Assembly: GCA_963764345.1 (NCBI GenBank)
Contig: CAVXSF010000008.1
Span: forward strand, 62,001-126,000
DNA: 64,000 nt
Direction: 5' to 3'
Origin: DASQZK01 sp963764345
GTDB lineage: Bacteria > Bacteroidota > Bacteroidia > Bacteroidales > GCA-2748055
Shown: positions 38,352-48,026 of the stretch, in pieces
How positions within the stretch are numbered: position 1 is the stretch's first letter
Layout: each line of letters starts with the position of its first letter
Made by a program: the position numbers and the translations under genes
Notes under the pieces: generated by a model
Database searches by the model: none
What the model saw: the letters and a program-made list of their open reading frames with translations, nothing else
Told to the model about the DNA's origin: nothing

Positions 38352-40508
38352 TTATCCGTCAATCTTCATTTCATTGATAAGACGCGAATCACCGGCATAT
38401 TTATCAATGATGAACAACACGTACCTGATATCAACACAGATACACTTTTGTAATTCCGGTTCAAAGATAATATCACCGCTCATGGCCTCCCAGTTTCCGT
38501 CGAAGGCTATTCCGATGAGTTCGCCTTTGGCATTCATGACCGGGCTGCCTGAATTTCCACCTGTAATATCATTGTTGGTGGTAAAGCAGACATGCATTGT
38601 GCCATCCCCGGCATAAGGGCCATAGTCTTTCTCACGGTAGAGGGTCTTTAGTTTGTCCGGTACCTGGAATTCCGGGTTTGACGGGTCTTCCTTTTCCATT
38701 ACTCCCTGAAGGGTGGTAAAATGGGAATAATATACAGCATCCCTGCTCTTGTAGTCGCCGACAGTGCCGTAGGTAAGCCGCAGCGATGAGTTAGCATCGG
38801 GATAAAAAGTCTTACCGGTCTCCATTTTCCTGAGACCTTCCATCCACAACCGGCGACCTTCTTCTACTTTTGCATCAAAAGCCGTTTCCTGTCCGCTGAT
38901 TTCAAAATAGGTTGACAGGAATGACATCGTTGCCAGAAATGCAGGATCTTTCTTCAGGACTTTAAGGGAAGGGTTCTCAAGGAAAGCTTCTACTTTATCC
39001 TGATAGGGCAGCATGGATTTCTTATAGTACCAGTCGGTATATTTTTCACAGTTTCCCTTATATTTTACACGGATATCCCTCACCACAGAAGGCTGATCGT
39101 CTGCCGGCATGTCATTGAGCATCAGTTTCAGCATCGCGGCTGTTATTTTCTTATCCGTAGGGAGATTGTAGTCCCTGTAAAAATTGTCGAGTTCGGATTT
39201 CAGCTCTGCCGAGAGATTTTTGACAACGGAGGGATCAGGATTGTCTTTCGACAATTCTTCAAAAAGTTTCCGGAAGTTCAGACCGAATCGTACCGTTTCC
39301 ATGCCCTGGTACATGCATTCAAAAAGATACTGCTGGGAAAATACCAGGTCTTTCCTGGCCGTCACGCCTTCTTCAATGTTTCCAAGGGCTCTGCCATATC
39401 TGGCTTTCAGATCGCTATCACTGTTGGCCCAGCCGGTGAACGTTTTTTCAAGCGCCTGTTTTCTTTCGATGACACGAAGATGCTGCAGTCCTTCACTCTG
39501 ACCGATAGAGTATTTCCAGTAATTACTCGAACGGGAATATTTCGACGCATACATAATCCTGACAGCATCACTGGCGACCATGTCTTCCATCATCAGTTGT
39601 TGTTTCAAACCCCTGATCTTTATCCTGTTGGGATGATCGATATCCTGAAGTTCCTTCACCTCAAAAGATGTCATGTACCGGTCGGTTGATCCGGGGTATC
39701 CCATGACCATGGTGAAATCACCCTTTTTATAACCCTTAAGGGAGACAGGAAGAAAATATCTGGATTTCAGGGGTACATTGTCAGGAGAGTAATCGGCAGG
39801 TGATCCATCCGGCGCCGTATAGACACGGAATATGGAAAAGTCCCCCGTATGCCTGGGCCACATCCAGTTATCCGTATCATAACCAAATTTCCCGATGGAT
39901 TCGGGCGGAGCGCCCACGAGCCTTACATCCCTGTATGTTTCAAGGACGATCAGGAAATATTTTGTCCCGTTGAAAAAGGATTTAACCCTTGCTTCATATT
40001 GTGTGCCCTCTGTGGCTTTTTTAACCAGTTCATCCGTAATCATTTCAACTTTCTGCTCCCTTCCCGGTCCGGTAAGGTCGTCTGAAAGAAGAGGAAGGAC
40101 CTGGTTGGTGATATCCTCCATCCTGACCAGGTAGGAAATGGTTTTGCCGGGATTGGGTAGTTCTTCCTCCTTCGTCATTGCCCAGAACCCGTTTTTAAGA
40201 TAATCGTGTTCGACCGAACTATGACTTTGGATTTCCCCATATCCGCAGTGATGGTTGGTAAGAACAAGTCCTTCGGCCGACACCAGCTCTGATGTGCATG
40301 AACCGTAATCGAGTGCTCCTACCGCATCTTTAAGGCTGGAATGGTTGATACTGTATATCTGGTCGGCTGTAAGCTGAAGACCCATATCGTGCATCTGGTC
40401 CATGTTCAGCTGCCCGAGAAGGGTTAACAGCCACATGCCCTCATCGGCTTTTACGTTCAGACAGATGGTCAGAAACACGCCGGCAAGAAAAAGCATAATT
40501 TTTCTCAT
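38352..40508 (-). CDS. dpp7: S46 family dipeptidyl-peptidase, DPP7 type
   Basis: Periplasmic exopeptidase releasing N-terminal dipeptides, important for peptide-using Bacteroidota. A signal peptide (MLFLAGVFLTICLNVKA) precedes DEGMWLL. The triad is His in TNHHCGYGE, Asp in WPRHTGDFSIFRVY and Ser in TGGNSGSPV. The specificity position in IAFDGNWEAMSGD is Gly, the DPP7 form that accepts hydrophobic P1 residues; DPP11 has Arg there. 718 residues, intact, with 38 residues past the active-site region ending INEMKIDG. Stands alone between rnhA and the MG2/TonB-plug gene. Confidence 0.93.
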   Translation of the reverse strand: MRKIMLFLAGVFLTICLNVKADEGMWLLTLLGQLNMDQMHDMGLQLTADQIYSINHSSLKDAVGALDYGSCTSELVSAEGLVLTNHHCGYGEIQSHSSVEHDYLKNGFWAMTKEEELPNPGKTISYLVRMEDITNQVLPLLSDDLTGPGREQKVEMITDELVKKATEGTQYEARVKSFFNGTKYFLIVLETYRDVRLVGAPPESIGKFGYDTDNWMWPRHTGDFSIFRVYTAPDGSPADYSPDNVPLKSRYFLPVSLKGYKKGDFTMVMGYPGSTDRYMTSFEVKELQDIDHPNRIKIRGLKQQLMMEDMVASDAVRIMYASKYSRSSNYWKYSIGQSEGLQHLRVIERKQALEKTFTGWANSDSDLKARYGRALGNIEEGVTARKDLVFSQQYLFECMYQGMETVRFGLNFRKLFEELSKDNPDPSVVKNLSAELKSELDNFYRDYNLPTDKKITAAMLKLMLNDMPADDQPSVVRDIRVKYKGNCEKYTDWYYKKSMLPYQDKVEAFLENPSLKVLKKDPAFLATMSFLSTYFEISGQETAFDAKVEEGRRLWMEGLRKMETGKTFYPDANSSLRLTYGTVGDYKSRDAVYYSHFTTLQGVMEKEDPSNPEFQVPDKLKTLYREKDYGPYAGDGTMHVCFTTNNDITGGNSGSPVMNAKGELIGIAFDGNWEAMSGDIIFEPELQKCICVDIRYVLFIIDKYAGDSRLINEMKIDG

Positions 40509-40757
40509 AAACTCAGTAAAAAGAAATTTTAAGGTTAGATCTGTTATTAGGAATTACAAATATAGAATTTTATGTGGGAAGAAAAAGTTGTCTTTAGAAG
40601 CGTGCTTTCTGAAAGAGGAATTTTGGTGAAACCGGCTTTTCAGAACCCCCCAGCTATAGAAAATATCCACGCTGTTCGTAAATATTTTAAAATACGTTCA
40701 GGCAGCAGTAATGAACATTATTTATCCGGATTAACAAAAAGTACCTTACCGTCATCG

Positions 40758-43172
40758 TCAGGGTTTCACTGTAATGCCGGCCGATCCGGAACCAGGCAAC
40801 CCTTTCATGGTCATCCCCTGCACGTTTATTATATAGGTACCATCAAGGTCTGAAGTGTAAAAAGACACCCCGGCATTTCCGTTTTGATCCGTCATCACAT
40901 CGGGCTTCCAGTAAAGAGTTGTCCTGTCGTCTTTCAGGGCTTCATCCGGTCTGACATCATACTTTGGTGAATAATAGGTACGTGGAACGTGGTATCCGAG
41001 CATTTCAAAATTGAGTTCACCCTTAATCATGAATTTACCCCGTTTGGTATAGATGGCTATCACGCCATTGGCCCCCCTGGAACCATAGATGGCTGTCTCC
41101 GGACCTTTCAGCACTTCAATGCGCTCGATGTCGTAGGGGCTCATGGAGAGCGCATAGTCCTTGTCTACGATCACCCCGTCGACCAGGAAAAGAGGATCGG
41201 TACTGGCGAAAAAGCTGTTAATTCCCCTGATATTAATGTTATTGCCATTTACAAGAACCCCGGGTATCCTGCCTTGTATGATCTGGGCTACATTCTGAAA
41301 ATGTTGCATGGTTTCGTCGACGATGATCACATTCTGTCTTCCGGGTTCATTATAGAGGCGGTAAATGCGGTTGTTCTCCTCGGCGAAGGGATCGTCGTCC
41401 TTCTCTTCAACCGGCATGGCAAAACGACCTTCAGGGCCCGGTTTTTTCAGTTGTTGCTGGGTAATATAATTCATATCGCTAATCCTGGATGTTTCCCTTT
41501 GATCAATATAAATGACCAGGCTCTTTTTTCCATTTTCTCTCGATGCTTCGAGTTTTACGGCGATGGTATCGGGATAATCCAGCCCGGTAAATGAAAACCT
41601 GCCCTTCAGTCCTGACCTTGCCATGAAGGCATCATTATACTGGTTCAGAATTGTCAGCTTTACCAGGATATCACTAAGTGGCAGTTTGAAAAATTGCCTG
41701 GTGATCTTTCCGGAAATTTCAATTCCGTGCTCAACAGCGTATTTTGCCGGCAACTTCTGATTGAGTAACACCGTATTCCAGTTAAACCGTCTCCACCCGT
41801 TAGTCATCATAACCAGGTCGAGCAGTTTTTCCTTACCGGCATTCCAGCCGTTGAAATAGAAGTCCGGTTTTTCAACATAACCTTTAATATCAGAGGTAAG
41901 AAGCAGATTCGTCAGGATATTTCTGCCCGATGTGATTTCAGATGATTTTACAACTGAAAGGGAAAACTGGCCACTGACGGGATTTCCCTCCGGATCTCTG
42001 ACCTGTATTGTTGCCGTTACCTTTTTTCGTTTCGCCATCAACGACTCTGAAGGGGTAATGCTGATATTCAGATGATCCTCATGGTTGATAAACACCAGGC
42101 GTTCGCTCACAGGTCTCTGTTCGGCATTGAAAAGAGTAAACTGTGTGATGCCGGATGGAAAGAGGTTTTTTGCAAAGACAGCCGTTCGTACTGAATCTTT
42201 AAGATCAAATTCTGCCCACGTCACAGGTTTTCCCCGGGTATGGGCCAGGAGGAAATACCGTGTATTTTCAGGCATATTTCCGTGCCCCAGGTTTGTCACG
42301 ATTTGTACTTTAATACTGTCTTTCCCGGCAAAATCTGCCCGGATGACGATTCCCATGTCAATGCCTTCGGGAAGACTGAATTTTGACTCCCCGGATTCGG
42401 AGGTTTTCACATAGGCGTTGTATCTGTTACCGGTCTCCGGGGTGAAACTGATGGTCCCCATACCATCATGAATACTTTTAAAGGTCAGGATCTCACGGCC
42501 TTTTCTATCGAGGAGACGGCCCTCCACTTCAACCGGGTGCCCCAGTGCGTTTATGGCCTTAAAAGCAACCCTGTTTTCGACGCCATTGAGCAGGTTTCCC
42601 CCTTCAGGCAGAAAACGGATGTCCATCTTTTGGGCCAGCCTGGCATTCTTACGGTGTGAGTGCCTGATTGCATGTACAGCCTCCCTGGTAGCATAGGTTT
42701 TGAAGTGGGGATTGGCAACGTAAATATCATGGCTGAAAAAATAATTCTCATCCAAATTCCTCATCCAGTTGGTATAAGCCCTGATGCGGTAGAAACCCTC
42801 AGGTACCGTATCCTGAAATGCAAAATCACCGTTTGCGACGCCGTTTTCAAGTTTCAGCAGTTCTGTCTGAACGATATAACCGCTGGGATTGATCAGATCG
42901 ACATAAAGATTCGTACTTATACTGTCGGGATGATGGTTTGTGGCATTCACCACATAGGCTTTGAACCAGACCCTTTCAGACACATCGTACTTATCCTTAT
43001 CGATATGAAGATAAACTTTCTGCTGGGGATACCAGTCATAATACGCTGTGAGTTTGAATATCAGGCTTTTAATTGCGTTGCCTTCATCTGGCTGGATATT
43101 CTGGAAAGAAGAGAAAAGGAGGAACATGCCCGTCATCGCCAGACTTCCTGCAAGTATAATTTTCTTTTTCAT
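40758..43172 (-). CDS. MG2-domain and TonB-plug-domain surface protein
   Basis: 804 residues. A signal peptide (MKKKIILAGSLAMTGMFLLF) is followed by an alpha-2-macroglobulin MG2-like domain (QKVYLHIDKDKYDVSERVWF), further beta-sandwich repeats, and near the C-terminus a TonB-dependent receptor plug domain (GRIPGVLVNGNNINIRGINS and IEVLKGPETAIYGSRGANG). There is no 22-strand barrel after the plug; the protein ends about 100 residues later with GTYIINVQGMTMKG. Such proteins are widespread in Bacteroidota and their job is not settled; assembly with a separate barrel partner is one guess. 249 bp of gene-free sequence (40509-40757) follow it. Confidence 0.8.
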   Translation of the reverse strand: MKKKIILAGSLAMTGMFLLFSSFQNIQPDEGNAIKSLIFKLTAYYDWYPQQKVYLHIDKDKYDVSERVWFKAYVVNATNHHPDSISTNLYVDLINPSGYIVQTELLKLENGVANGDFAFQDTVPEGFYRIRAYTNWMRNLDENYFFSHDIYVANPHFKTYATREAVHAIRHSHRKNARLAQKMDIRFLPEGGNLLNGVENRVAFKAINALGHPVEVEGRLLDRKGREILTFKSIHDGMGTISFTPETGNRYNAYVKTSESGESKFSLPEGIDMGIVIRADFAGKDSIKVQIVTNLGHGNMPENTRYFLLAHTRGKPVTWAEFDLKDSVRTAVFAKNLFPSGITQFTLFNAEQRPVSERLVFINHEDHLNISITPSESLMAKRKKVTATIQVRDPEGNPVSGQFSLSVVKSSEITSGRNILTNLLLTSDIKGYVEKPDFYFNGWNAGKEKLLDLVMMTNGWRRFNWNTVLLNQKLPAKYAVEHGIEISGKITRQFFKLPLSDILVKLTILNQYNDAFMARSGLKGRFSFTGLDYPDTIAVKLEASRENGKKSLVIYIDQRETSRISDMNYITQQQLKKPGPEGRFAMPVEEKDDDPFAEENNRIYRLYNEPGRQNVIIVDETMQHFQNVAQIIQGRIPGVLVNGNNINIRGINSFFASTDPLFLVDGVIVDKDYALSMSPYDIERIEVLKGPETAIYGSRGANGVIAIYTKRGKFMIKGELNFEMLGYHVPRTYYSPKYDVRPDEALKDDRTTLYWKPDVMTDQNGNAGVSFYTSDLDGTYIINVQGMTMKGLPGSGSAGITVKP

Positions 43173-43307
43173 AACGGTTCAGTTTAGCCTTCAGCCACTT
43201 ATGAACTCCCCAAATAACGGCAGAACCCAATATCAGGATATAATCCCGGTCTGCCCGGAGGTTTCACTCTAAATAAAAACAATATTATATGAAGAAAAAT
43301 ACGAATA

Positions 43308-43655
43308 TTATCGCAGATTTTCAAGTTCTTCCCAATATTCGAGGGCTCTCCTGGTATGAGGGATAACGATGGTACCACCGACGAGGTTGGCAACAGCAAA
43401 AATCTCCAGAATCTCTGCTTTTTTTATTCCCAGGCTGAAACACTGTTCCAGGTGATACCTTATGCAGTCGTCACAACGCAGTACCATGGAAGCAACCAAT
43501 CCGAGCATTTCCTTGGTTACGGCAGTAAGCACCCCGTCTTTATAGGTGTTGGTATCGAGATTAAAGATCCGTTTAATCACTTTATTATCTGCGGCGAGAA
43601 GCCTTTCGTTCATTTTTTCCCGGTATTCCCGGAATTCCTTGATCATGTTGCTCAT
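43308..43655 (-). CDS. carboxymuconolactone decarboxylase family protein (AhpD-like)
   Basis: 115 residues, all-helical. The CxxC pair in LRCDDCIRYHLEQC with the following His matches the AhpD-type redox-active members of the family, so a peroxidase-reductant or general thiol role is likely rather than decarboxylation. GGTIVIPHTRRALEYW closes the fold. Its ATG overlaps the miaB stop by four bases, showing translational coupling. Confidence 0.85.
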   Translation of the reverse strand: MSNMIKEFREYREKMNERLLAADNKVIKRIFNLDTNTYKDGVLTAVTKEMLGLVASMVLRCDDCIRYHLEQCFSLGIKKAEILEIFAVANLVGGTIVIPHTRRALEYWEELENLR

Positions 43656-44998
43656 TGTGCGGCTGGTTTTACAGGTTTTCCGATGAGAGTGGCGGAAGTA
43701 CAGTTTTCGATCAGCACCTCAACAAAATTACCGGGCTTATAACCTTGTTCGGGGAATACAACCACTTTGTTGCCGGAGGTCCTGCCGGTAAGGTGAACAT
43801 TTGATTTTTTCGAATATCCTTCAGCCAGGACTTTGAAGGTTTTTCCGATGTCCTGTTTTTTGCTCTGCAGGGAGAGACGGCTCTGTAGTTCGATGATCTC
43901 ATTCAGTCGCCGCGTTTTAATCTCCTCACGAACATCGTCGGAGTATTTCCTTGCGGCCAGTGTGCCCGGACGTTCAGAATATTTAAACATGAATGCAAAA
44001 TCGTATCCTACCTCTTCCATAATCGAGAGGGTCTGGTGATGATCGTCTTCAGTCTCGCCACAGAAACCGGTGATGATATCAGTAGATACTGAGGCACCGG
44101 GGAGAATACGGCGGATCGCACGGATCCTTTGAAGGTATTCTTCCCTGGTGTATCTTCGCTTCATCCTGTTAAGAACGGCAGTGCTACCCGATTGCACAGG
44201 CAGGTGGATGCTTTTGCAGATATTGGGGTATTGAGCCATGGTCTCCAGAACCCGCTCGGTCATGTCTTTCGGATGTGATGTCGAAAACCTGATGCGGAGG
44301 GAGGGATCGGTGGAAGCCACTTTTTCAAGGAGAGACGTGAAATCCATATCCATATCATTCAGACTATCTGTCCAGTGGTATGAATCCACATTTTGTCCCA
44401 GAAGAGTCACTTCACGATAGCCCGCCGAAAGAATCTCGCTGGTTTCGCGAAGAATGGTCCGGGGATCCCTGCTTCGCTCCCTTCCCCTGGTATAAGGTAC
44501 CACACAGTAAGAGCACAGGTTGTTGCAGCCACGCATGATGGATATAAAGGCTGAGACATGGTTACTGTCAAACCTTACCGGGCTTATATCTCCATAGGTT
44601 TCCTCCAGCGACAGGATGGTGTTGACACTCTTACCTCCATGAGCGGCAACTTCTATCAATCCCGGCAGATCCCTGTACGCGTCGGGGCCAATCACCATAT
44701 CAACCAATTTCTCTTCTTCAAGAAGCTTGTCCTTGACCCTCTCAGCCATGCAACCAATTACCCCAACGAGAAGATTCCGGTTGTCCTTTTTAAGGTGTCG
44801 CAGATTCTCCAGTCTTCCTCTTACCCTTTGCTCTGCATTCTCCCTGATGGAACAGGTGTTGATCAGGATCAGGTCCGCTCCGGCCGGATCAGAGGTTATC
44901 TCATAATCACTTTTTCTGAGGATGGAAGCCACCACTTCACTATCTGAAACATTCATCTGGCAACCGTAGGTCTCAATGTATACTTTGGATTTTTTCAT
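43652..44998 (-). CDS. miaB: tRNA-2-methylthio-N6-dimethylallyladenosine synthase
   Basis: Radical-SAM enzyme that adds a methylthio group to i6A37 of tRNA. The N-terminal MTTase domain begins KVYIETYGCQMNVSDSEVVA with LINTCSIRENAE, supplying the three cluster cysteines. The radical-SAM CxxxCxxC motif is in RGCNNLCSYCVVPYTRGRE, and a TRAM domain closes the C-terminus. ATG at 44998 gives 448 residues, typical. Followed by and overlapping the AhpD-like gene. Confidence 0.95.
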   Translation of the reverse strand: MKKSKVYIETYGCQMNVSDSEVVASILRKSDYEITSDPAGADLILINTCSIRENAEQRVRGRLENLRHLKKDNRNLLVGVIGCMAERVKDKLLEEEKLVDMVIGPDAYRDLPGLIEVAAHGGKSVNTILSLEETYGDISPVRFDSNHVSAFISIMRGCNNLCSYCVVPYTRGRERSRDPRTILRETSEILSAGYREVTLLGQNVDSYHWTDSLNDMDMDFTSLLEKVASTDPSLRIRFSTSHPKDMTERVLETMAQYPNICKSIHLPVQSGSTAVLNRMKRRYTREEYLQRIRAIRRILPGASVSTDIITGFCGETEDDHHQTLSIMEEVGYDFAFMFKYSERPGTLAARKYSDDVREEIKTRRLNEIIELQSRLSLQSKKQDIGKTFKVLAEGYSKKSNVHLTGRTSGNKVVVFPEQGYKPGNFVEVLIENCTSATLIGKPVKPAAQ

Positions 44999-45295
44999 TT
45001 TCGGAATTCGGCATTTTTCGGTGCACAAATGTACAATATATGAAGGTAAGTTCAACAACCGCCCCCTTTAAAACCACGCGTCCGGGTTGAGAGGATTCCC
45101 CTTCCCGTCTGCTGTGCAGATGCGCAAGGAATCCTGGAAACTCTCCTTCCGGTCCGTTTATCCTGAAAAAATAAAACCGCCGTCTGTTCAAGGGTAATTT
45201 TCATTAATTTTTTCTCTGTCTAAAAAGACTTTTTAAATTTGCGGGCAATTTTTACTTTTGTTTGAGTTTTAAAATGAATTAATAAACTTTATTTC

Positions 45296-46039
45296 ATGTC
45301 AGGTCACAGTAAATGGTCAACCATTAAGCGAAAAAAGGGAGCCGTGGATGCAAAGCGGTCCAAGATGTTCTCCCGGATTGTGAAGGAAATCAGTGTAGCG
45401 GTGAAAGAGAGCGGGCCTGATCCCGAATCTAATCCGCAATTGAGAGCCGCCATCTTGAACGCCAAGGGGGTAAACATGCCTAAAGAGAATATTCAGCGTG
45501 CCATTTCCAGGGCCGAGAAGGATGATGCCATACTCCAGGAACTCACATACGAAGGGTATCTTCCGCATGGGATCGCGGTGTTCATTGAAACTCTCACGGA
45601 TAATCATATTCGTACTGTATCGAATATAAGAGCCATCTTCAACAAACGGGGCGGAAATTTGGGTACCAACGGATCTCTCAGTTTCATGTTCGATAGAAAA
45701 GGCGTCTTCAACGTTCCAAAAGGAACACTTGATCCCGAAGAATTTGAGCTTGAAATTATTGATGCCGGCGTGGAAGATTTCCAGGTTGAAGAGGATATGT
45801 TCATTATTACCACTCCGCTGGAAGAATTCGGTAATGTGCAGAAGAAGCTTGAAGAGATGGGTGTCGAGCCTGAATCTTCAGAATTACAGAGGATACCAAA
45901 CGACACAAAAATTCTCGCGACGGATGATGCGCTGAAAATTCTGAAGATTATTGATGATTTTGAAGAGGATGACGATGTGCAGAATGTATTCCATAATCTC
46001 GAAATCACCGATGAAGTGGTTGATGCCATGGATGAGTGA
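45296..46039 (+). CDS. yebC: YebC/PmpR family DNA-binding regulator
   Basis: 247-residue protein beginning SGHSKWSTIKRKKGAVDAKR, the strict start of the family, with PKENIQRAISRAEKDD and the LTDNHIRTVSNIRAIFNKRG segment. Family members bind DNA as regulators and some act on ribosomes at difficult motifs (TACO1 type). The 297 bp before it are gene-free; TACTTTTG near 45255 could be a -7 box, but no -33 box sits at the right distance. Confidence 0.94.
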   Translation: MSGHSKWSTIKRKKGAVDAKRSKMFSRIVKEISVAVKESGPDPESNPQLRAAILNAKGVNMPKENIQRAISRAEKDDAILQELTYEGYLPHGIAVFIETLTDNHIRTVSNIRAIFNKRGGNLGTNGSLSFMFDRKGVFNVPKGTLDPEEFELEIIDAGVEDFQVEEDMFIITTPLEEFGNVQKKLEEMGVEPESSELQRIPNDTKILATDDALKILKIIDDFEEDDDVQNVFHNLEITDEVVDAMDE

Positions 46040-46087
46040 CCATCGGTAAGGCTTGCTCCTCATCAGCCCGGAGATCCGGTCACCTGT

Positions 46088-47230
46088 TTACATTTCGTTT
46101 CTTTCCGGTATTTCAAAGTAGAAGGTGGTGCCTGTTTCTTCGATACTGTCAAAAAAGACACGCCCTTTCAGGTACCGTTCACCAATCAGACGCATTGAGT
46201 ATGTGCCAAGTCCGCGATCGCTGCCTTTTGTGGAGAAATTTCGCTTAAAGACCTGCATCTGTACTTTCCTGGGTATGTATATGTTGTTGTGAATGTAAAA
46301 AAGGATATGGTCTTCTTTTTGATGAACCCCAAATGTAATCGGTTCATCTGTAACGGAAGCTTCAACGGCATTTTTCAGCATATTTTTTAAAACCCTGATC
46401 AGTAGCGTTTTATCACTATTGAACCGGACATTATCACTGCTCTCATCAAACAGCACCGTGGTCTTCTTTCGTTGTGGGTTGGCAGAGAATTGCCGGGTTA
46501 CCGTATGAATGATATCGATGGAGTCAAGCGGTTCGGATTTTGGTTTAAGGTCCCCGTTTTCAGCAGATGTAATTTGTCTTTGTGCCTCAATTTCTTCCAC
46601 AAGCTCATCACTCAGATGCCGCATGATCATGATCATGTTTTTAACCTGGTCCTGATCCTGAAGCTGGGGCAAAATCTCAGCAAGATTTTTTAGGTTACCT
46701 GCCGTATTTAGCAGATCATGGAAAAAGATTCTTTCCAGAACCTTTCTTCTTTTTGCGCTGCTGATATCGATGAGGCTGAAAACTGTAAATCGTTCTCCCT
46801 CCCATGTGAAGGGTGAGGCTGTAGCTTCAAATTCGTAAGTTTCTTCCTCTCCGTTCCTGGATGTAGAGATGATACATTCTTCAGATACTTTTATGTTTTC
46901 CCGCATGCTCCTCAGGATGGCATTTAAAGACCCGCAAACCTTGCAGGCCTCACTTGTACCGCATCCCCCCTCGCATTCGTTGGCGTGGATACAATGAATG
47001 AATTCTCCGGGTCTTTTTCCCAGAAGAGTATGGAAATCGTCATAGCTCAACTGATTTAGCAAGGACTGATTACTATAGACGACCTGTCTTTTATCGTTGA
47101 GAATGGTTACAATATTTGGAAGCGCATTAAGAAGTTCCTGAAGATAGCTTATTGAACTGACTTTTCTCAGTTGTTCTTCAAGCTTTTCATTCGATTCACG
47201 TAAAGACAGTTCATTTTGTGTTTTCATCAT
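46088..47230 (-). CDS. PAS-domain sensor kinase with a five-cysteine cluster
   Basis: 380-residue soluble protein. A short coiled coil leads into a PAS domain (LPNIVTILNDKRQVVYSNQS) that carries C80, C86, C90, C96 and C99 in a 20-residue stretch, a layout suited to binding metal, an iron-sulfur cluster or heme, or to thiol sensing. The kinase part has H171 in FFHDLLNTAGNLKNLAE, an N box (NMLKNAVEAS) and a glycine-rich lid (STKGSDRGLGTYSMRL). No response regulator is adjacent. Its ATG lies inside the end of the membrane-protein gene upstream (20-bp overlap), so the membrane protein is a likely partner. Signal unknown. Confidence 0.8.
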   Translation of the reverse strand: MMKTQNELSLRESNEKLEEQLRKVSSISYLQELLNALPNIVTILNDKRQVVYSNQSLLNQLSYDDFHTLLGKRPGEFIHCIHANECEGGCGTSEACKVCGSLNAILRSMRENIKVSEECIISTSRNGEEETYEFEATASPFTWEGERFTVFSLIDISSAKRRKVLERIFFHDLLNTAGNLKNLAEILPQLQDQDQVKNMIMIMRHLSDELVEEIEAQRQITSAENGDLKPKSEPLDSIDIIHTVTRQFSANPQRKKTTVLFDESSDNVRFNSDKTLLIRVLKNMLKNAVEASVTDEPITFGVHQKEDHILFYIHNNIYIPRKVQMQVFKRNFSTKGSDRGLGTYSMRLIGERYLKGRVFFDSIEETGTTFYFEIPERNEM

Positions 47231-47945
47231 TAACTCCCTTCCGTATTACCTTTTGTTTTGCTTTTCGTCGTTTCTTTTCGAGCCCCGTAAAGAGAAGGCG
47301 CATTCCGATAATTAAAAACGTAATAAATCCGGCAACCAGGCCTATGTCTGAGAGCAGGCTTTCAGGAATAAGAGCAGTAAATACAGGAAGGATGATACCG
47401 GTGATCAGGCTCACCGAACCTGTAAATATGGAAAGTCTTCTTGTCCTGTAAGTAAAGGCGGACAGCGAAAGGAAAGCCAGTCCAAGTAAGGTGTAAGAAG
47501 TGATAATATACATTTCCTTCTCCCTCGCCAGAATAAAAATAGCCACCTTTAGGGCATCGTTATCCCCAAGTTTTAGATCCCTGGAGTTATTGAGGATATC
47601 TATGATGCTTAAACCTTTGATGCCTGAGACACAGATCATGGCCGAGGCAAGGATCAGGAAAAATCCGGTCATCCATGAAAAAAGCCTGTGATACGGATTC
47701 AGCAGGACAATAAATGTAGAGGCTGATATCGTTAGAATCAGGGCAGTTATTAGCCAGGTGATAGAGTTAATTCTCAGAAGATAGATGTTATCGGTCAGAT
47801 ATTCAAGGTCTTCAGAGAAACTCGAAAAAAAACTGATAAATTCAAAACGGGTCAAAATCGTCGCGATGATCGATAGTCCTGCGAAGATCGAAAAGACACC
47901 CGCTATGATTTCTGTGTTCCTTGTGTTTTGACCTGTAACTGGCAT
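47211..47945 (-). CDS. membrane protein of unknown function, coupled to the PAS kinase
   Basis: 244 residues with about seven hydrophobic segments (IIAGVFSIFAGLSIIATIL, ITWLITALILTISASTFIVL, MTGFFLILASAMICVSG and others) and a very basic C-terminal tail (KKRRKAKQKVIRKG). I do not recognise the family. The gene ends 20 bp inside the PAS kinase gene, so both are made from one message. It could be the membrane input or anchor for that soluble kinase; this is inference from the overlap. Confidence 0.65.
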   Translation of the reverse strand: MPVTGQNTRNTEIIAGVFSIFAGLSIIATILTRFEFISFFSSFSEDLEYLTDNIYLLRINSITWLITALILTISASTFIVLLNPYHRLFSWMTGFFLILASAMICVSGIKGLSIIDILNNSRDLKLGDNDALKVAIFILAREKEMYIITSYTLLGLAFLSLSAFTYRTRRLSIFTGSVSLITGIILPVFTALIPESLLSDIGLVAGFITFLIIGMRLLFTGLEKKRRKAKQKVIRKGVNDENTK

Positions 47946-48026
47946 GGGTGCAAAATAATAAATTTTTAGAATATTCCTTTCTAATAGTAAATTTGATTAA
48001 TTTTGACAGTCAAAAATAAAGGGATA

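Noticed and set aside
40509..40757. Small gene between the S46 peptidase and MG2/TonB-plug genes
   Set aside because: A plus-strand frame crosses the region, but it has no family resemblance and continues antisense into the MG2 gene.
45230..45262. yebC promoter (TTTG and TACTTTTG)
   Set aside because: The gap between the boxes is about 11 bp, too short for the Bacteroidota -33/-7 spacing.
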